64,000 nt of DNA from Heterodera schachtii. Lineage: Eukaryota; Nematoda; Chromadorea; Rhabditida; Heteroderidae. Positions 48,938 to 59,300 of the stretch are shown here, in pieces. The stretch is taken from assembly GCA_023374025.1 (NCBI GenBank), contig SIJG01000003.1:3613154-3677153 (forward strand), read 5' to 3'. The stretch's first letter is position 1. The number at the start of each line of letters is the position of its first letter. Position numbers and translations under genes: made by a program. The notes under the pieces are model-generated. The model was not told where the DNA came from, searched no databases, and saw nothing but the letters and a program-made list of their open reading frames with translations.

Positions 48938-51047
48938 ATGCTTTCTTCTTCCGCCTGCTGTACTCTGTTGGCCGCCCTCATTTCGGCGGCGTTTGTCTCC
49001 GTGGCAAATGCACAAAAGGTGAAGCAGTGCCTGTGCTCCAAAATTCAGCCCTGCACCCAAAAGTACATGAACACGTGGAAAACGTGCATGCGGCAGTGTA
49101 AGGTGAGCACCAACAAAACGATTCCCAAAAATGCCAGAAGTCGAAACACCGAGGCGAGGCCAAAGTGGCCAAGTTTGAATTCCGGGGCCAAAGTGTCAGA
49201 ATTTGTCCGTCCAATCGTTCTGAATTTTGTTCAGAGCCATCTGTCTGGCGTGGGCGGCAACGTGGACAGATTGGGCCACTGTTTGGACAGAAACTCGGCA
49301 CTGCTCCAATCGACGATTAAATGCACCCAATCGTATGGCCAAACGGCGTAAGTTTGGCTGTGGGTGAATGATTTGTGTATAAAAATAATCAAATTTTTTC
49401 CCATTTTCGATGTGCCAAATCGTCGGCAACAGCTAAGATGGTGCCCAAGCGATACCCGGAATCATTGGAAATTGCAACGATCAGTGAGATCAACCGGATG
49501 ATCAACAGCATGTAAGCCGGGGGAAGGGATGCAACTGATCAGATGGAAGGGCGGCATAGATCAAAAGGAGTGCTCAAAAAATGTAAGAGGGGCGAGCGAT
49601 CAAATTGATCAGATGAAGGGGCTCTGCATATACCAAACTAATTAAGGGTAATTATGATGAGACAAACAAATTCCATGCTGATAAAATTTTCTGATCCCGA
49701 AGAAATGGGATAAAATAAGATAATATCGTCATGATCCGGAAACAAGGGTAACAGGTTGATCACAAGTCGAGAATAATGCCACCATTTTAAATCCAATTAT
49801 TGCAGGGGCATCGAAGGCGCAATGAAAGATTTGATGGCGGTCGGCAAGAAAATGTTCGGCTGTACACGCAAATGCATGAGCAGCAAGGCGGGCAACTGCG
49901 AGAAGTCGCTCAGGTGGGGAACAACAATTTTCGTTTTGATTGTTCAGACCGACAAAGAAAAAAAACAAAAAAAGACGAGACTTTTCTAGAGCGAGACAGA
50001 AACAATAGCCTAAAATGTCGAACCGAAAATAGTCTCAGTGTGGGCGAACCGAAAATACCGTATTTTTCTCTAGTTATATGCCCGGCTTCATTAATCTACC
50101 CGTCTCCAATTATCTCCCCCTTTCTGAGTAGGTTGAAAAGTAATATACCCGGGCATATAATTAGTGAAAACACGGTAGGACCAGTGTCAAAAAAATAATT
50201 TAATTTAATTATTTTAGCAATTAATAATTTAAAAAATTTCAAAAAACAATATTATAAATTTTGTTAAACGTTTCTTCAATATTTTTTCTTCAAAGATTCT
50301 GCTCGAAATAAATGCTAGTTCCATTCCATTAATAAATGCAGAACAATGTGTGAATTGTAGCATTAGTGGAAAAAAAGAATAGAGATTTGGGCCTTAAGCA
50401 AGGGAAAATAAAAAAAACCTAGCAAAAATTAAAAAATTTGTTGTTTTTTTCTAAAAAATCTTCTAGAAAGCTTACTTGAAAATAAATTTGATGGGTTCAA
50501 GATTTTAAAACCAAAATTTCGTTTCAATGTGATTTGTTTTTTTTTATCGGAAATCATTGGCATTTTCATTTGCTTTGTCACTGGCATTCTTCTGTGTTCT
50601 GTTTTTCATTCAAAAAATGCCGCTTCAAATTTTGAATTGCCATGCCCAAAAACATTGCCTTTCTCCGCACATTCGTCGTTTTGTGCAGGTGCGGCTTGAA
50701 CTTACCGCCGGACAACGTGTTGGTCCAGCAGGTGAAGCGGTGCGCCATCAACAGCGGACTGAACACCGCCAACGCGAAAGCGATGTGCAAATGCGCGTCC
50801 GCCGCGGGCGTTAAGTGAGTGATAATTTTAATTATTTTTGTTTTGTCCTCGAAAAAAAGCAATTAAATTTGATTTTAAAATCTAATTAAGTTAATAATTT
50901 GGTTAAATATTGTAGGATATCACTGATCATCAACCCTGACCCAATAGTCATATTCATAACGCAATTAGTACTTATTGCCCAATTACAATTTTAATTCTTT
51001 CCAGAAATTTGACACCTGCCGTCTGCGCAAAGATCCGAGTCACCTAA
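48938..51047 (+). CDS. Secreted Cys-rich protein, six exons, unrecognised family
   Basis: Exons: 48938-49102, 49235-49347, 49434-49511, 49806-49913, 50689-50814, 51005-51047, totalling 633 nt (210 aa plus stop). The N-terminus is a clear signal peptide: hydrophobic CCTLLAALISAAFVSV, with cleavage likely after VANA. The mature part has many Cys, including CLCSKIQPC, CMRQC, GCTRKCMSS and AMCKCASAAG, so disulfide-bonded and secreted. Helical stretches between Cys suggest a small globular fold. I do not recognise the family; a nematode-specific secreted protein is inference. The junction from exon 2 to exon 3 is irregular: the canonical GT-AG sites give a phase that reads into TAA, and the frame is restored only if one C is skipped. 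AATAAA lies 161 nt after the stop. Confidence 0.75.
50058..50175. mobile_element. Tc1/mariner-type MITE
   Basis: A TA duplication (50056-50057, 50176-50177) flanks inverted ends CCGTATTTTTCTCTAG... and ...CTAATTATATGCCCGGG (complement of the right end). The inner part has GTCTCCAATTATC and GTAGGTTGAAAAGTAATA, shared with the 52095-52275 element, so they are one family. It lies in the intron before the 50689 exon. Confidence 0.75.
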
Positions 51048-51208
51048 ACTAAACATGATCCGACCAAAGAACAATCCTGACAATTTTTGTTTCCTTTTTG
51101 TGAGGGATTCATGTATTTAAAAATTTTTATTTAAATTTACATTGCATTCATTATTTTTTCCTGGGAAATAACTGTTAGTTTTTTTTTGTATATGTAATTA
51201 AAAAATTT

Positions 51209-51214
51209 AATAAA
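51209..51214 (+). terminator. Poly(A) signal of the secreted-protein gene
   Basis: AATAAA lies about 160 nt downstream of the TAA stop, in an AT-rich trailer, on the coding strand. Confidence 0.5.
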
Positions 51215-51888
51215 AGAATTCATTTATTCAAAAATAATTGGTTGAAATGTTTAAATTAATTAATTTTTGTATAATTAATAGGGATGTCAATTTTATGTAA
51301 ATACATATTTTTTCCTGGCTTCTCCATGCTATAAATAGTAGGAAAAACACTTTCTTTTCTGTGTTTGCATACAAAAATCGGGACTTTTATTTACATATTC
51401 GGGGTTTTTATACATATTTTACATATTTCGACGTTTAATACATATTTGGTACATGTTTTGGACTTTTTTCTAATATTTTTCATTTTTTTTTACATATTTT
51501 CAGGATTTTTATAGAAATTTTTAGAAATCCTCAAAAAAATCCAAAATTTCGGCAAATTTTTCGTACATATTTTCTTTTTTTTTTAATATTTTGAGAACTT
51601 TTTAAAATTTATAGAAATTTCTTGTGAAAAAATAACTAAATTTTTTTTTGAAAATGTACCCCTAAAAAATACCAAATATTAATTTTTAAAATACTAAATG
51701 ATGAAGCCTAATTAGGTTACATTTTGTGCATATCTTACCCTCTATAATGAATTTTTTTCCAAAAAATAACAATTTTAAAAATTTATTTACATATTTGGTA
51801 CATATTTTGGGTTTTTCTTACATATTTCGGGATTTTTTTTTACATATTTATGTACATATTTTGACCACTTTTTGTACATATTTTTGAC

Positions 51889-52771
51889 CGGTAGGGGTCA
51901 ACTGCGTCTGGCCAACTGCGTCTCGCCAACTGCGTCTCGCCAACTGCGTCTCGCCAACTGCGTCTCGCCAACTGCGTCTCGCCAACTGCGTCTAGGCAAC
52001 TGCGTCTTAGTAGTAAAAGGGCCAACTGCGTCTCAGTCAAAAAATCAATTAATACCCATAAAATATATTAAAAATTCAAAATGAAAAGCACTTATCGTAT
52101 ATGCTCTAATTATAGCCCAGTCTCTATTAATCGCGCAGTCTCCAATTATCCCCCAGTCTACGAGGTGTTTTGAAAAATAATCCCTCTATCATAATCCCCC
52201 AGTCTCTAATTATCCCTCAGTCTACGAGGAGGTTGAAAAATAATCCCCCATGGGCTATAATTAGAGCATATACGGTAAGCTTAGCCTTTATTACTTTATT
52301 GTTTTAGCGTCCAATTTGATATTAGAATTTTTTATACGAGTTGTCTGTGTATGAATTGCCTTTTTACGAATTATCATGACACCTTAGGTTTAACAAATCT
52401 AGTTAAAAATAATCAGGCAAAGAAACACTTCCTCTTAATTATTGGGGCGCCTAAACATGGACATACAAATAGCAAGGACTCATATAATGCCATAGAATGC
52501 GTAAACTATTTTTGGACGCGTAAAACGTGATCTGACGCGCATAAAACCGACAAGAACCGCCTTTATTTCTTCAATGTTTAATGCCAACGTGATTTTAAAT
52601 TGAATTTGAGGATTTGAAGCGCTACAACCAGGAAAAACAGCTTATAAAAATATTTTTAAAAAATTTTTCTAAGAAATTTTGAAATTAAATCAACTGAGAC
52701 GCAGTTGGCCCTTTTACTACTAAGACGCAGTTGGCCAGACGCAGTTGGCGAGACGCAGTTGGCCCGTTCCG
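51889..52771. mobile_element. Foldback MULE-like element with tandem-repeat TIRs (CCAACTGCGTCTCG type)
   Basis: 9-bp direct repeats ATTTTTGAC (51880-51888, 52772-52780) flank it. The left arm has eight or nine copies of a unit CCAACTGCGTCTCG with a variant GGCAACTGCGTCTTAGTAGT; the right arm has the inverted partner with the same variant spacer (TTTTACTACTAAGACGCAG) but fewer copies. Ends read CGGTAGGGGTCAACTGCG and, inverted, CGGAACGGGCCAACTGCG. No transposase frame. It sits inside the hAT-like element 51279-52787. Confidence 0.85.
52095..52275. mobile_element. Tc1/mariner-type MITE nested in the foldback element
   Basis: TA at 52093-52094 and 52276-52277 flank inverted ends TCGTATATGCTCTAATTATA and, inverted, CCGTATATGCTCTAATTATA. 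The interior carries two repeats of AGTCTCTAATTATCC / AGTCTACGAGG / GTTTTGAAAAATAATCC type, shared with the element at 50058-50175. Confidence 0.8.
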
Positions 52772-53463
52772 ATTTTTGACATCACTAATAATTAAATTGA
52801 AAAAATATGTGGCGTTCCATACGTCTCAAAAATTCAATTTTGGCTTGGGCCGCAAAATGTCGGTTTTTGGCTGAATTGCTAGATAAAGGGACAAAGGGCG
52901 GAGCTTCGAGTCCGTTGAGAGCAACATGAATATTTTTATTTATTTTTTGTCCAAAAAAAATCTAAAAATGACCATTTTTAAAATTATTTTGAAGATTTTT
53001 CCCAGCGGAATTGGACAATCTTGGTAAAGCTCATGATGAGGAGATCCCTTTTGTAAGCAAATCCTTTTAGGTTATGTTCGTAATTTTTTATCAATCGGTA
53101 TGCAAAATTTTTGTCAAATGTGTTGATAGAAAAAAGTTTTATTGAGAGAAGTAAATTCTGTATTTCTCTATTAACAGAGACAAAGAAATAGTAAGCCAAA
53201 AAGAGATGTTTTTTTTCTTCGCACTCTCTTTTTATTGGTTCATCTCTCGTTTTTTTTTGATCAAACGGATTATATAACACAGTCCCTATACTGAGCTTGA
53301 TCCTCTCTATCTTTTCTCACTCATTCAATCACCCTTCCCCTTTCTCTCTCTCCTTTGCTTCCTCTTTTTATCATTTTTTCCTCTATTCTTTATATCTCCG
53401 TTTTCTTTTTTCTCCATTTCTATATATTTTCGGTCTCCTTTTTTCTTTTTTGTGTTCTCTCTC

Positions 53464-53848
53464 ACTGTCTTTGGGACCCACCCGTTTCGGCGCTCACGTT
53501 TCGGCGCCAGCATGTTTTTCCACGATAGATTTTTTCTTTGGCATCCAAATCCAACAATCTTGGTATCATTCGAAAGCTCTTCACATGCTCTATTAACCTT
53601 ACCAAAAGCGAAAGGATTTTCAAGCCTGGAAAAAATTTTATTAAGAAAAAACTTCAAAAATTTCGACTTTTTGCAATTTTCATGTATAACTTTTTTTGTA
53701 ATTGTCTAATCGCGAAGCAATAGCTTAGAAAAAGCTTCTAAACACATTAAGCTTTCGAATGATACCAAGATTGTTGGATTTGGATGCCAAAGAAAAAAGC
53801 TATCGTGGAAAAACATGCTGGCGCCGAAACGTGAACGCCGAACTGTAG
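53464..53848. mobile_element. Foldback element with about 100-bp arms
   Basis: Direct repeats TTCTCTCTC (53455-53463, 53849-53857) flank it, but they lie in CT-rich DNA and so are weak evidence. The arms (about 53485-53580 and 53743-53842) are nearly identical inverted copies: CACGTTTCGGCGCCAGCATG, TTTTTCCACGATAG, TTTGGCATCCAAATCCAAC and GGTATCATTCGAAAGCT. The outer part repeats GTTTCGGCGC(T/C). GCGCCGAAACGTG resembles the units of 34479-34973. Confidence 0.7.
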
Positions 53849-54017
53849 TTCTCTCTCTTTCTCCCTGCCTTTTCTCTTTTTCACTTTTAGGGAAAATTTG
53901 AAATTCAGCAAAGAAAATGCCGAAAAATAAAGGTTCGATCGGTGAAAAGGCAATTTAAATCCATCAAAAATTTTCATAATTGTTGAGAAGAGCTAGGGAA
54001 TTGAAAAATCGCCCAAC

Positions 54018-55008
54018 CAGTCATGGTCATATGTTTACGACCACTTGTATTTTCGTAAAACTTTGGCAGATAAAGTGCTTTATTGATCATAGGCAAATTA
54101 TTCAGAACATTTTTTGTAGCATTTTTTATGGGCTTTTTAATGATACCATTCATGAACTATTGCTTAATTACCATAATAATTACAAAACTAAAGTCAACTT
54201 CACGCCCAATTTTGGTGGTCATATGTTTACGACCACTTTTTGTATCTCAATTTAAAGTGCACAGAAAAATTTTGAAAAAGTTCCCGCTAAGCTAACTTTT
54301 GTTGTTGATCAAAAAAGTCTTTTACACCAACTTGAGCAGATCACTCCTTCGTGGTGATTTTGGACACCGCAAAATGGCTTGAAATCGGGGAAATTCTCGA
54401 AAAAAATCCTAAGAGGTTGGGAAAATTTTTCCGGAAATTCTGAGTAGGCTCATTGGAAAGAGCACAAAATGCTCTACAATATGCAAAAGACCGCATGTCT
54501 CTACGTCTTATACCCGCTGATGTATGGGCACTTCAATTTCGGTGTCTACAAAAAGTACTGTATTTCTTAAGAAAATAGTTCATTTTACAGTAAAATCATC
54601 GACATCATAATTGAAGTGCCTATACCTCAACGGGTGTAAGTCGTAGACTCATAATTAAAAAGGCAAACCGGTAGAGAAGTTTGTGCTCTTTTAAATGGGC
54701 CTATTCAAAATTTCAAAAAAAATTTCCTAACCCTAGCATGAATTATTTCAGATTTTTCCAGGCTCTCAAATTTGAAATCCAAAAAGTGGTCGTAAACACA
54801 CGACCACCCGAAAATAGGGTATGATTGCTTATCTTCAATTCCATTCTTTTGTCAAACATCAGTTTGCCTAATGAATGGTATCATTCGAAAGCTCATAAAA
54901 AATGCTATAAAAATTGCCAAAACGTTTTGGTCTTTTGAAATCAGACGAACTTTTTATTGACCAAAATTTTAAGAAAAACAAGTGGTCGGAAACATATGAC
55001 CATGACTG
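54018..55008. mobile_element. 991-bp near-palindromic Tc1/mariner-like element
   Basis: Ends CAGTCATGGTCATATGTTTA and, inverted, CAGTCATGGTCATATGTTTC; TA follows the right end. The motif GGTCATATGTTTACGACCAC recurs at 54214. The whole length folds: pairs include GTAGCATTTTTTATGGGCTT / AGCATTTTTTATGAGCTT and GTCTCTACGTCTTATACCCG / its partner near 54635-54655. No transposase remains. The left TA is absent (AC). Confidence 0.7.
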
Positions 55009-55344
55009 TATCAGATTCTTTTAGGCAAAAAGGTTAACTATGTATAAAATCTTGCCCAATTTTATACATACATATCCCGTACCTACTTATTTTTCATGAC
55101 TTTTTTTACATTTTCGTGACTTTTTGGCGTTTTTTATGACTTAATAAATTCAAATTACTGACCCTTTTCCATATTTTTCTTTCTTGGCTTGGTTGGTTTT
55201 TCTTAATTTCTCAGTATTAGTCGTATGTAATATCGAATAAATAAAAGAGCATGATTATTAGCGCTTGGATTTGGCGAATTGAATTTATCTATGATTTTTC
55301 ATCAAATACTCGATTTTTTCAAAAATTTTTAGGCGCTAAAACCG

Positions 55345-55910
55345 TTGTTAACTTTACTGGTTCCATAAAAAAGGGCAAAAAAAGGTCGGTTTTTACAATT
55401 CTGAAAAGTACTAGGGGGTTATCAAGGGCGCTGAAAAAAAAACGACCTTTTTATGGGACCAGTAAAGTTAACGGCACTTATGTACTTTACAGACCATAAA
55501 AAATAAAAATTGTTTTTAAACTTTTCTAGGGGGTTTTAGTGGTCGCTTATTACGAATCTGACATCCATTTCGACCAATTTCGAATCCCGGACCCGAATTC
55601 GAACAAAAGGCGAAAATTTATTTTTCACCAAAATCAACCTTAGTTGTCTCAAAATCTATTCAAATGTTTGAAATGGGTATGAATCACTATTTTCTATTCC
55701 ATACAAGTATATTTGATTATTTTTAGTGCAATAAATGTGAATTTTGATGAAAAATAGTTTTCGGTTTATGTTCGAATTCAAGTCCGGAGTCCAAAATTGG
55801 TCGAAATGGATGTCAGATTCGTAATCAGCGACCACTAAACCCCCCTAGAAAAGTTTAAAAACAATTTTTATTTTTATGGTCTGTAAAGTACATAAGTACC
55901 AAGTTAACAA
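55345..55910. mobile_element. Composite foldback repeat
   Basis: Outer TTGTTAACTT (55345-55354) and AAGTTAACAA (55901-55910) face each other. Arms 55477-55612 and 55770-55897 match inverted: ACTTATGTACTTTACAGACC, TTTCTAGGGGGTTTTAGTGG, ACGAATCTGACATCCATTTC. An inner hairpin (55347-55371 / 55448-55472) has GTTAACTTTACTGG and its complement. Confidence 0.65.
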
Positions 55911-56035
55911 TTACCCGTAAAATCCATATTTTGAATGGTGTAAAACGCATAAGTTTTATTTCCTACATACATACCTATTCGACAATTCAGCATGCATATT
56001 GACACAGCACTATTACATGTTGCTTTAAACGCCTA

Positions 56036-56184
56036 TAAGAATATGGGTATAATGCCAAAATATGGATATAGAAATCCATCATAGAAGCTATAAACCAAGC
56101 TAAAAACATAGTTTTTCGTTCGTTTTAGCCTCCCACAGTCCATGAAAAAAAATTAAATGGATTTCCATATAATTGGAAGCCCTA
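56036..56184. mobile_element. Truncated relative of the 46361 hAT-like element
   Basis: TATAATGCCAAAATATGGAT, GAAGCT..AAACCA, CATAGTTTTTCGTTCGTTTT, CCCACAGTCCA and TGGAAGCCCTA follow the same order as 46692-46857. The left end is missing. It lies just upstream of the LARP1 start. Confidence 0.65.
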
Positions 56185-56329
56185 ATGATTATGTATTTGT
56201 TTCTTTTTATTTCCTTTTTAGGCTTGTTAATAATATTTGTTGTTGTTTTATGTTTATCTGAGAATTGTCAAGCTCAACTGAAACCAGTAAATTATTGTTA
56301 GGGAATTAAATCATTCAAAATCTTTAAAA

Positions 56330-59300
56330 ATGAGTGGAGCAGCGCCTAATAATGATGACGACCAGCAGCAGCAGAAGCACAATTTGGACACCAAAACAAC
56401 GACATCTCAGCAGGTGAGGAGGAGGACATTTCGTGCTTAAGCACCACCACCACCTTATTTATGGCTAACATCTGTTAGCCCAAGGGATAGGGTGGTGACA
56501 TGCTAAAACAATGGCTTTCAAAAAAACGCGAACTAGTCTTAAAGTCGGCTCCTCTGTTACAATTACGCGTCCTCCTCAATTTCTTGGTCCATAACTTTTT
56601 TCTTACTGGTTCACTGCCCAACATTCTTGGCATCAAACAAAACCTCGAAGTCTCGGGAATATTATGTATAACTAAATTATATAGCAATATACAAATCAAT
56701 TTGAATTTTCTATTTTTTCATTGAATTTTTTTCTTAATGCCACTATTTGCTCTGTTATTGCATATATAAATTTCCGAGACTTTAAGGTTTCGTTTGATAC
56801 CAAGAATGTATGATTTGGCCAATAACAAAAAAAGTTATGGCCCAAGAAACTGAGAATTGTCATTGAATGGACGCGTAAAACTGGAATAGAGCCGTGTTTT
56901 AAGCGCCACATTATTTGTGGCTGTAAAATCTGTTAGCCCCAGGGATAGGGTGGTGCCTGAAAACAATGGCAATTTAAAAAAAAAAACCGAAAATGGGTAG
57001 AAAATTCGATTATAAACATTAATTTTAGGAAAACGGCCAATTGTCACCAGCTTTGCACGAAACGGCGGCAGCAGTAAAAGGGCCGAGGGGTGGAGGGAAC
57101 CGAAAAGTGCCAAGGAACAACTGGAAGAAGGTCAACATTGACTTGGAGTACAACAACAGGTACTTGTCCGTTTTGAAGGCACACAATTGACTTATTTGTG
57201 GGCATAAAAGCCAATAATTTCCGCCAAAATTAGATTAAATGCATCGGGACGGACATTACGGGAAATAAAAATGGTAAAAGGGGCAGATCCTGTGTCCGTC
57301 TGGGGCCTATTTTCAATTTCCGTCATTTCATTAATTGACCGATTTGGCTTTTAACAGGGCCTATTTTTTTTCTCTTCAAAATCGACAAATTGAAACTTTG
57401 CCATTATTCAATACCCCTAAATGTCTTCTATTTGCATGCTAAAAATGAAAAAAAAAAAAAAAGTTATGGCCAGAAAAGTACAAAAAAAGGCAAACATTCA
57501 CGGCCATAACTTTTTTGCAACTGAATAAAATTTTTTGTTTTAGCATGAGAATAGAGTACATTTAAGGACATCGAATTTCAGGCACTACCCTATCCCTGGG
57601 GCTAAAAGATTTTACAGCCATAAGGTGGCACTTAAAATGGATCTCTTCCAGTTTACGCATCAAATTAATGACATCCTCAGTTTCTTGGGCCAAAAATATG
57701 ACCTACCTCACAATCAGATCAATGATATGACGGAAATTGAAATAGGTCCCACTGACCGACAATAAATTTATGCATATGGAGAGGGCGCAAAACAAATGGG
57801 ACAAATTGCTATCAGAAAAAAAAAACGGAAAGTACCCCTTCAACACGAGCAGGGAAATGCCGAGGCGGCGACAGTTCGCATGGCGTGGCGAAAGACGGGG
57901 CGGCGGCGGCGAAACGTACGGCGGACGGAGGGATCAGCCGAAAGAGCAGCAGAGGAAGGGAAGCGGAAGAGCGATGGAGGAAAGCAGTGCCAACAGGAAA
58001 GATGAAGCAGCGGAAAAGAGGAGGGACAGCAGAAACGAGGCGCCGCAAAAAGAGAGGGCGGAGGAAGCGGCGGAAGACGGCCAAGCGGAGGAAGGCACGG
58101 GAAGAGACGAAGCGGCGACGGCACGGAAAAGGACGACGACGACGGCACCGAGGACAAGCTGCGACACAAAGACGACGAAGAGCGGACCGAATGAGGACGG
58201 GACGGAGACGGGCACGGACCAACAGCAACAACAACAGTCCAGGGACTACTGGTAGGGGCAGAGGGGGACCGGGACACGGGGTAACCCTTCGGAATTGGTG
58301 TCTCGACGGAAAAAAAGAGCTAAAAATTTCTTGCATTTTTTTCTAGGCTAAAAATGAACTGGTCACGAATCCGAACTCGGATTTTGCAAAATAATTTCCT
58401 TAGGTAATTCTAAAACCGTAAAAAACCAATCCCGAAAGATTAACGGACGGCACGGCATTTTGGGGGGGGTTATATTCTGTCCTCATAATAAAAATTTTTC
58501 TTGCATTTTTTTCTAGGGTAAAAATGAACTGGTCACGAATCCGAACTCGGATTTTGCAAAATAATTTCCTTAGGTAATTCTAAAACCGTAAAAAATCAAT
58601 CCCGGAAGGATTAACGGACGGCACGGCATTTTGGGGGGAGGGGTGAATCTGAAATATGGTATGGGAGAAGGGGACACGGCATTTTAGGGGGGGGGGGTAT
58701 ATTCTGTCCTCAAAAATTTAATATACATTGTAATGAGAACATGTTTCGTAATTTTGACAATCCCCGCCTCTTATTCCTTCTGTTACTAAAAAAGGACGCG
58801 GAAAAGAATCTCTTCCCAGCAAAATTCGGTGATTCATAAAATTCACTGATTCATTTCTTTCATTATAGAAGAAATGAATGCCTTTCATCATTCATTCATT
58901 CGTAATTCTCTGAAAAAGAATCCCTGTTTTTATTCGCCTAATTCTTATTTTTGCTTTGTTTTATGTGTTACCAGGCCCGTCGTAACCTACTCACTTTTTC
59001 TTCATAAATTTGAATCAAACAATTTTCCCAAATTTTTTTCCCCAAAAATGGCCAAAATTAATTTCCCGTTTTTTTTTTCTACGGCGTCGAAAATTTAGGT
59101 AAATTATCGTTCAACATTTTTTGGGCGGAAGAGCAAAAAAAGCTCTTTGATTGCCCCACCCGAAAATGTTTTCTCTGGTTACGGGCTTGGTATTTACTGA
59201 TATTTCTTGCACTGTCAAAATGGTTTATTTGTCACTTAATAATGCCTCACTGTTCCCCCACTTCACTGTTTCAATGCTTTTTTGCAGTTTTCATTTCCTT

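Larger units (their letters stand above)
51279..52787. mobile_element. hAT-like element (outer level of a three-level nest)
   Basis: Perfect 8-bp direct repeats ATAATTAA (51271-51278, 52788-52795) flank ends TAGGGATGTCAATTTTATGT and TATTTTTGACATCACTA. The left part repeats TACATATTT(T) more than a dozen times. It is interrupted near its right end by the foldback element 51889-52771; without it the length is about 617 bp. Confidence 0.8.

Noticed and set aside
57812..58336. Minus-strand 174-codon frame opposite the GC-rich LARP1 intron segment
   Set aside because: Low-complexity Pro/Arg/Leu product of GC-rich DNA; the plus strand has the exon-like end and donor.
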